Assembly (NCBI GenBank): GCA_043721775.1
Contig: JAYSQA010000125.1
Span: forward strand, 1 to 29,772
Direction: 5' to 3'
DNA length: 29,772 nt
Source: Stagnihabitans sp043721775
Lineage (GTDB): Bacteria > Pseudomonadota > Alphaproteobacteria > Rhodobacterales > Rhodobacteraceae
Position numbers and translations under genes: made by a program. The notes beneath the pieces are model-generated. The model had not been told where the DNA came from and made no database searches. It saw nothing but the letters and a program-made list of their open reading frames with translations. This document shows positions 24,591 to 29,772 of the stretch, piece after piece. How positions within the stretch are numbered: position 1 is the first letter of the stretch; each line of letters starts with the position of its first letter.

Positions 24591-25904
24591 ATGCGCGACC
24601 CCCTGACGATGTTTTGTTACACCGACCTGTCGGGTCAGGTGCGAGGCAAGGGGTTTCCCAGCCACCAGATCGAAAAGCGCCTGACGGGTGGCATCGGCTG
24701 GACGCCAAACAACATCATGTTCACAGCACTTGGCACAATCGCGCCGGGGCTTTGGGGCGCGCATGGCGACGTGATGCTGATGCCTGACGCAAGGACGGGC
24801 GTCGAGGTGGATTTCCAGGATGGAACGGCGGCTGAGCGGTTCTATCTGTGCGACGTGGTCAACACCGATGGTACCGCATGGGACTGTTGCCCGCGCAGTC
24901 TGCTGCGCGACGCCGCCGCCGACCTTGTGCGCGAAACCGGCCTTACCCTGCGCGCCACGTTCGAGCATGAGTTCATCTATACCGGTGCCAATGCCCGCGC
25001 CGCCGACATGTATGCGTTGGATGCAGTGCGGCGGCATGGTGCCTTTGGCGAAACCTACTTGGGGGCGCTGAAGGCGGCGGGGGTGGAGGTTGACAGCTAT
25101 CTGGCCGAGTTCGCCGCCGGTCAGTTCGAGATCACCGTGCCGCCGCAGGACGCGCTTGCTGCCTGCGATACCGCCGTGATCGTCAAGGAACTGGCGCGGG
25201 CTACAGCGTTCCGGTTGGGTCATTCTGTCAGCTTTTCACCCCGCGTGCTTGCCGATGGTCTGGGCAGCGGGGTGCATATCCATTTCAGCCTGTGGGATGA
25301 CAAGGGCCATCCAGTCAGCCACGACCCCGCGCGCGATTTTGGCCTTGGCGAGGCGGCGGGCCAGTTTGTGTCAGGTGTCGTGCGCCACATGCCGGCGCTG
25401 TGCGCCTTTACCGCACCTTCGCCCGTCTCTTATCTGCGGCTGGTGTCACATTCGTGGACCGGCGTATGGTCGAACGTGGGCTACCGTGACCGCGAGGCGG
25501 GCATCCGCATCTGCCCCACTTTTGGCGCCTCGCCGGAAGCGGTGGCCCGGCAGTTCAACTTTGAATTCCGGGCGGCGGACGCAACCGCAAACCCCTATCT
25601 GCAACTGGCGATGATCCTGCGGGCGGGTCTGGCGGGCATCCGCGATGCATTGCCGGCACCGGTGCCGACCATGGGCGAAGACCCCGAAACGATGACCCCG
25701 GATCAGCTTGCCGAACGTCGGATCGTGCGTCTGCCCACCTCGGCCCCGGCTGCATTTGCGGCGCTCAAGGCCGATGAGGTGCTGCAATCCTTTTTGCCCG
25801 AAACGTTGCTGCGGGCATACATCGCCAACAAGGAGGCCGAATTTGCCCTTAGCCGCGACTGGCCACCGGAGGAATTGTGCCGCCGTTATGCTGAAATCTA
25901 CTGA
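24591..25904 (+). CDS. Glutamine-synthetase-like (gamma-glutamyl ligase type) enzyme
   Basis: The 437-residue protein belongs to the GlnA/PuuA superfamily. Seen are the first metal-glutamate motif TFEHEFI, AAGQFEITVPP, the ATP-side histidine motif GSGVHIHFSLWD, YLRLVSHSW and EFRAADATANPYLQLAMILR. The N-terminal beta-grasp part (LSGQVRGKGFPSHQ) is of the PuuA/GlnA-like type rather than housekeeping GlnA, and the tyrosine adenylylation region is absent. The start at 24591 has GGAG eight bases upstream; an ATG at 24567 lacks one. Such enzymes often join glutamate to amines (gamma-glutamylputrescine, gamma-glutamylmethylamide and others). The role here is probably ligation of a pathway amine; the substrate is unknown. 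Confidence 0.85.
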   Translation: MRDPLTMFCYTDLSGQVRGKGFPSHQIEKRLTGGIGWTPNNIMFTALGTIAPGLWGAHGDVMLMPDARTGVEVDFQDGTAAERFYLCDVVNTDGTAWDCCPRSLLRDAAADLVRETGLTLRATFEHEFIYTGANARAADMYALDAVRRHGAFGETYLGALKAAGVEVDSYLAEFAAGQFEITVPPQDALAACDTAVIVKELARATAFRLGHSVSFSPRVLADGLGSGVHIHFSLWDDKGHPVSHDPARDFGLGEAAGQFVSGVVRHMPALCAFTAPSPVSYLRLVSHSWTGVWSNVGYRDREAGIRICPTFGASPEAVARQFNFEFRAADATANPYLQLAMILRAGLAGIRDALPAPVPTMGEDPETMTPDQLAERRIVRLPTSAPAAFAALKADEVLQSFLPETLLRAYIANKEAEFALSRDWPPEELCRRYAEIY

Positions 25905-25925
25905 AGTCGCAGGCGGGGGAAACAC

Positions 25926-26666
25926 ATGGGAAAACTGACGGGCCGCGTGGCCATCGTGACAGGGGCGGCAACCGGCCTTGGGCGCGGAATTGCGATGCTT
26001 TATGCGCGTGAAGGCGCCGACGTGGCGGTGCTGGATCGTAACGGAGCGGGCGCTGCCGTGGTGGCCGAGGCGATTGCCGGGATGGGGCGGCGCAGCCTGG
26101 CCGTTGCAGTCGATGTCGGTGACGAGGCGGGCATGACGGCGGCCATCGCGCAGGCAGTAGCCGTTCTTGGCCCACCTGACATTCTGGTGAACAACGCAGG
26201 GATTGCCACCGTGGCGCTGCTGGAAGACATGCCAACCGCCCAGTGGGACGAGATGATCCGCATCAACCTGACTTCGGTGTTCTACGGCTGCCGCGCGGTC
26301 ATGCCCCACATGCGCGCACGTCGCTATGGGCGGATCATCAACATCAGCTCGCAACTGGCCCACAAGGGTGCCGAGGGCATGGCGCATTATGCCGCCGCCA
26401 AGGCAGGTGTTCTGGGACTGACGCGCTCGCTGGCCTATGAGGGGACTGATGACAACATCGTGGTCAACGCCATTTGCCCCGGCCCGCTGTTAACCGACAT
26501 GCGGCTGCCGCCGGATTGGGCCGCGAAAAAGACAGGCGAATTGCCCATCGGCCGCCAAGGCACAGTGGACGAGGTGGCACCGACTGCCCTGCTGCTCGCC
26601 TGCGAAGATGCCGCCTATTACTTTGGCGCCACATTCAACCCCAATGGCGGCGACATCATGATCTGA
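25926..26666 (+). CDS. Short-chain dehydrogenase/reductase (FabG-like)
   Basis: A 246-residue classical SDR with the cofactor loop TGAATGLG (residues 13-20), an Asp after the second strand (VAVLDRNG, favouring NAD), NNAG, serine in INISSQLAHKG and YAAAK. AGGCGGGGGAAAC precedes the ATG. It follows the GS-like gene by 21 bases. It would oxidise a hydroxyl group or reduce a carbonyl of a pathway intermediate. It is not closely similar to the two SDRs of the left-hand operon. Confidence 0.87.
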   Translation: MGKLTGRVAIVTGAATGLGRGIAMLYAREGADVAVLDRNGAGAAVVAEAIAGMGRRSLAVAVDVGDEAGMTAAIAQAVAVLGPPDILVNNAGIATVALLEDMPTAQWDEMIRINLTSVFYGCRAVMPHMRARRYGRIINISSQLAHKGAEGMAHYAAAKAGVLGLTRSLAYEGTDDNIVVNAICPGPLLTDMRLPPDWAAKKTGELPIGRQGTVDEVAPTALLLACEDAAYYFGATFNPNGGDIMI

Positions 26667-26674
26667 CAGCGCAT

Positions 26675-26698
26675 CCCTGCCCTTGCCCCTGCCCCTGC
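26675..26698 (+). repeat. Four tandem hexamers (CCCTGC type)
   Basis: CCCTGC, CCTTGC, CCCTGC and CCCTGC run head to tail in the 59-base gap between the SDR and RraA-like genes. A short repeat of this kind can vary in copy number by slippage. Being non-coding, it would alter only intergenic spacing. Confidence 0.55.
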
Positions 26699-26725
26699 CT
26701 CCCGTAATTCTGCTGAAAGCACACA

Positions 26726-27469
26726 ATGCTTGATATTCCATCTCTTGCTGCCCGACTGCGCCGCATCCCGACCACCATCGCCTGCGATATCATGAAAGAT
26801 CACGGTCTGGCCGAACGTGCCGCGGTCGGTCTTGTGCCGATGACCCCCGAGCCGACCATGGCCGGACCGGTGCGCCTGATAGAGTTTCTGCCCGGCCGCC
26901 CCGAGATCCGCCGCCCTGGCCCGCCCGCCAACTTTGCGGTGGTTGATGCTGTGCAGCCCGGCGAGGTGCTGGTTTTTTGTGCGGGAGGTGCGATGTGTGG
27001 CGCCGTGCTGGGTGACATGTTGGCCACGCGGGCGCAGATGCTGGGGGCAAATGGTGCCGTGGTTGATGGCGCGGTGCGCGATCTGGAGGGTCTGGCGCAG
27101 GCCGGCCTGCCCGCGCAGGCGCGGGGCACCGCGCCGATGGCCGCGCATTCCACGCTGATCCCGTTTCCCTGCGACCGGCCCGCGCGCTTTGCCGGTGTGA
27201 CGGTGATGCCCGGCGACTGGGTTCTGGCCGATCGTGACGGGGTTCTGTTTCTGCCGCTGGATCTGGTTCATCTGGTTCTGGCCGCGCATGAGGGCGCGAT
27301 TGCGCGCGACGCCTTTTCGCGCGAGTTGCTGCTGATGGGGTTTGCGCTGACCGAGGTGTTCCCGCTGCCGTCAAGCCTTGCAGGCTTTGTTGATGCGTTC
27401 CGTCAGGGGGGGGCGGTGCCTGCCGCCAATGCCGTGCGCGATGCTTTGGCCAAAGACTGTCTGCAATGA
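26726..27469 (+). CDS. RraA-like / HMG-CHA aldolase-superfamily protein
   Basis: This 247-residue protein has the RraA fold core: AVVDAVQPGEVLVF, then CGAVLGDMLATRAQMLGANG and AVVDGAVRDLEGL, in which the Arg-Asp pair forms the usual metal and substrate site, followed by the VMPGDWVLADRDGVLFLP strand-turn. The front IPTTIACDIMKDHGL is also typical. Members include aldolases for 4-hydroxy-4-methyl-2-oxoglutarate, oxaloacetate decarboxylases and the RNase E inhibitor RraA; in an operon of catabolic enzymes an aldolase or decarboxylase is more likely. It overlaps the amidase gene (ATGA). Confidence 0.82.
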   Translation: MLDIPSLAARLRRIPTTIACDIMKDHGLAERAAVGLVPMTPEPTMAGPVRLIEFLPGRPEIRRPGPPANFAVVDAVQPGEVLVFCAGGAMCGAVLGDMLATRAQMLGANGAVVDGAVRDLEGLAQAGLPAQARGTAPMAAHSTLIPFPCDRPARFAGVTVMPGDWVLADRDGVLFLPLDLVHLVLAAHEGAIARDAFSRELLLMGFALTEVFPLPSSLAGFVDAFRQGGAVPAANAVRDALAKDCLQ

Positions 27470-28833
27470 CCGACGATATCCTGATCCGCAGCCTGCGCCG
27501 CATTGCCGCCGATTTGGCCGACGGGCGTCTGACCGCGACGGCGCTTGCCGAGGCGACGCAAGCACGCCATGACCCGGCGTTGGCCGCCTACAAGGACTGG
27601 ACGCCTGACCTTGCGCGGCGACAGGCGATGGCGGCGGATGCGGCCTTTGCGGTGGGCACCCGTCTGGGCGGTTTGCAGGGAATACCTGTTTCGCTGAAAG
27701 ACCTGTATGGCGTGGCCGGGCGGCCGACCTTTGCGGGCACTCCGAACGCCTTACCGCCCGCATATTCAGCCGAGGGGCCGGTGGTGACCGCCCTGCGGCG
27801 GCAACTGGCGGTGATCGCGGGCAAGACCCACACGGTCGAAATGGCCTTTGGTGGCCTTGGCACGAGCCGCCACCATCCCACGCCATGGAACCCGCGCGAC
27901 CGCGCCGTGCACCGCGCGCCGGGCGGTTCCAGCAGCGGGGCCGGGGTCTCGGTGGCAGAGGGTACCGCGCTGGTCGCCTTTGGCACCGATACCGGCGGAT
28001 CGGTGCGCATCCCCGCCAGCCTGACGGGCACGGTGGGGTTGAAGACCACATTGGGCCGCTGGTCCACCGCCGGGATCGTGCCGCTGAGCCCCAGCTTCGA
28101 TACGCCCGGCATCCTGACCCGCAGCGCCGACGATGCCGCCTTTGCCTTTGAGGCGCTGGACACTGCCCGCGTGCCCGATTGCGATGGCCCGTTGCGGCTG
28201 GGCGTAGCCGGGGCGTTCTTCTGGGGCGATACGTCACCCGGCGTCGCGGAACGGCTGCACGAGGCGATGGCGCTGATCGAGGCCGATGGTGCAACGCTGG
28301 CCGACGTGGATTTGCCCGGCGTGGCGGAAGTTTATGGCATCTACCGGGAAGGCGGCATCGTATCGGCAGAACTTTACGCCTTTCTGCGGGATTCCCTGCC
28401 GCAGGTGTTGCTGACGCTGGACCCCCGCGTGCGCCGCCGCATGGATGACGGCAAGGCGCTGGAGGCGTGGGAATACCTGCAACGCAAGGCCCGCTACGCC
28501 GCGCTGTCGGCTGATGCGGCGTCGGTGCTGGGCGGCTTTGACGCGGTGCTGTGCCCCACGGTGCCGCTGACCCCGCCGCCCGTGGCATTGCTGGAAGACC
28601 CCGACACCTATGCCAGACTGAACCTCTTGAACCTGCGCAATACTTGCGTGGTCAGCTTTCTGGGCCTGTGCGCCGTGTCGATCCCGGCCGGGGTCGATGC
28701 CGAAGGCCTGCCCGTTGGGCTGCAACTGATCGGATCCCCCGGCACCGAGCCGCGACTGCTTTCGCTTGCCCGCAGGATCGAGCGGGTGCTTGCGCGCGCC
28801 GATGTCTGGACCCCGCCCCACAGCCTGGATTAA
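27466..28833 (+). CDS. Amidase-signature hydrolase
   Basis: The 455-residue enzyme is of the amidase-signature family (amidases, GatA-like, allophanate and N-carbamoyl hydrolases). The Ser-cisSer-Lys triad is visible: Lys78 in VSLKDL, the Ser155/Ser156 pair in APGGSSSG and Ser179 in GTDTGGSVRIPAS. The length fits stand-alone amidases, and there is no GatB/GatC partner nearby, so a tRNA role is unlikely. The start overlaps the RraA-like gene. It would hydrolyse a carboxamide to acid and ammonia within the pathway; the substrate is not assigned. Confidence 0.9.
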   Translation: MTDDILIRSLRRIAADLADGRLTATALAEATQARHDPALAAYKDWTPDLARRQAMAADAAFAVGTRLGGLQGIPVSLKDLYGVAGRPTFAGTPNALPPAYSAEGPVVTALRRQLAVIAGKTHTVEMAFGGLGTSRHHPTPWNPRDRAVHRAPGGSSSGAGVSVAEGTALVAFGTDTGGSVRIPASLTGTVGLKTTLGRWSTAGIVPLSPSFDTPGILTRSADDAAFAFEALDTARVPDCDGPLRLGVAGAFFWGDTSPGVAERLHEAMALIEADGATLADVDLPGVAEVYGIYREGGIVSAELYAFLRDSLPQVLLTLDPRVRRRMDDGKALEAWEYLQRKARYAALSADAASVLGGFDAVLCPTVPLTPPPVALLEDPDTYARLNLLNLRNTCVVSFLGLCAVSIPAGVDAEGLPVGLQLIGSPGTEPRLLSLARRIERVLARADVWTPPHSLD

Positions 28834-28857
28834 CCCCTGTATTTCAAAGGTGCCCAA

Positions 28858-29496
28858 ATGCAACGCCCAGAAGATCTTGCCCTGAACCGCCAGCGCCCGA
28901 TTGACCCCAAGCGGACCTGCTTGTTGCTTATCGACACGCAAAACTATGTCTGGAACGCCGATGTGGCCGCCCGCCACCCCTATTTCGACGATACGCTGCG
29001 CCGGGTAGTGATGCCAAACCTGCAACGCCTGCTGGCCGCCTTTCGGGCAGCGGGCGGCGAGGTGATGTACACGGTGATGGAAAACCTGACCGACGATGGC
29101 CGCGATCGCAGCCTTGACTACAAGCTATCGAAATTCTTCATCGGCAAAGGGTCTTGGGAGGCAAAGGTGCTGGATATGGTGGCCCCCGCCGGCGATGAGA
29201 TCGTGATCCCCAAAACCTCGTCGGGCGTATTCAATTCGACCAACATCGAATACCTGCTGCGCAACATCGGCATCGACACGCTGGTGGTGACGGGCTTTCT
29301 GACCGACCAATGCTGTGATCACACGTTGCGCGACGCGGCCGACCGGGGTTTCTATCCTATCTGTGTGTCCGATGCCTGCGCCACCCATACCGAGGCGCGG
29401 CATATCAATGCCCTTCAGGCCTTTGGCGGCTATTGCCGAACGATGACGACCGACGATATCGTGGCGGAACTGTCCGGGTCATCGACCGCCGTGTGA
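28858..29496 (+). CDS. Isochorismatase-family cysteine hydrolase (copy 2)
   Basis: This 212-residue paralog of the gene at 17432-18076 has the triad Asp26 (LLIDTQN), Lys119 (VIPKTSSGVF) and Cys152 (FLTDQCCDHTLRDA). The two share MPNLQRL or its close form, ENLTxDGRDRSLDYK, KGSW and DACATxTExRH, roughly half of all positions by eye. A second cysteine directly follows the catalytic one here, while copy 1 has Val. It is the last gene of the plus-strand operon. Together with copy 1 at the other end it brackets the enzyme set, suggesting two related amide or carbamoyl cleavages. Confidence 0.88.
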   Translation: MQRPEDLALNRQRPIDPKRTCLLLIDTQNYVWNADVAARHPYFDDTLRRVVMPNLQRLLAAFRAAGGEVMYTVMENLTDDGRDRSLDYKLSKFFIGKGSWEAKVLDMVAPAGDEIVIPKTSSGVFNSTNIEYLLRNIGIDTLVVTGFLTDQCCDHTLRDAADRGFYPICVSDACATHTEARHINALQAFGGYCRTMTTDDIVAELSGSSTAV

Positions 29497-29772
29497 AGTG
29501 CGCCCGCAATCGGATATCAGTTCGATGCATCAGCCCGGACCCCTGACCGCCTCTGCCAATACGCTCAGGCCGGCCACAAGACCGGATTTGGCCGTATCTT
29601 CCGAAGACTGGCCAGGCAAGCGCCTGAATTAATCGCATGAAAACAGAGATTTTTAGCTGTAAACCAAATCACGCAGTGCACAACTGTAGAGAGAACTGGG
29701 TGGGACAGCGCCATTTGCGGCGCGTGCGCCGCAGCTGCAGTTCACGGTCTGACGCGGATAATCTTTGAATTA
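29497..29772. other. Non-coding end of window
   Basis: No convincing gene was found. A minus-strand frame runs through it and into the preceding gene without any family resemblance. No clear terminator with a U-run follows the last gene. GC content falls after about 29625, suggesting an intergenic or decayed stretch continuing beyond the window. Confidence 0.45.

Noticed and set aside
29530..29628. 33-codon minus-strand frame that looks like a protein C-terminus
   Set aside because: Bounded by stops on both sides and not recognisable as any family; too short to call a gene remnant.

Overview
The window looks like chromosome from a high-GC alphaproteobacterium, most likely family Rhodobacteraceae/Paracoccaceae. 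This rests on base composition, codon use, tightly overlapping operons (many ATGA and TGATG junctions), and the style of the nadABC, queCDEF and thiC genes. No rRNA, complete tRNA or CRISPR array was seen.

Left region (1-7990): a 48-nt 3' piece of an initiator tRNA-Met gene (132-179, minus strand) looks like the footprint of a tRNA-targeting integrative element. It is followed by a TetR-type regulator that diverges from a seven-gene plus-strand operon: a NitT/TauT-type ABC importer (binding protein, permease, ATPase), two short-chain dehydrogenases, a creatininase-family hydrolase and a manganese ureohydrolase of the guanidinopropionase/guanidinobutyrase type. The set reads as uptake and breakdown of a guanidino compound, possibly a cyclic one. 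Downstream lies gene-poor DNA with the N-terminal stump of a tyrosine integrase (7663-7827), so this block resembles a decayed island.

Central region (7994-16068): housekeeping metabolism. On the minus strand, nadA-nadB-nadC (quinolinate and NAD synthesis) precede queC-queD-queE-queF (preQ1 synthesis for queuosine), all tightly packed except for about 200 bases between nadC and queC. That gap holds a candidate 31-codon ORF whose ribosome site and start lie in a hairpin and whose stop overlaps the queC start. Divergent from nadA is thiC, preceded by a promoter-like pair and a clear TPP riboswitch.

Right region (16065-29772): thiC is followed, with ATGA overlap, by a broken thiO fused in frame to the C-terminal end of an IS110-type transposase, so the thiamine operon appears interrupted. 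Beyond it is a large divergent catabolic cluster. On the minus strand are a cysteine hydrolase of the isochorismatase family and a nucleotide-sugar-epimerase-like SDR. On the plus strand are a complete branched-chain-amino-acid-type ABC importer (livG, livF, livH, livM-like and binding protein), an N-formylglutamate-amidohydrolase-family enzyme, an RpiR-type regulator, a glutamine-synthetase-like ligase, an SDR, an RraA-like protein, an amidase-signature hydrolase and a second cysteine hydrolase paralogous to the first. I cannot match this set to a described pathway. It most resembles import and stepwise dismantling of an amide- or ureido-rich compound, and it is the best candidate for an undescribed system here.
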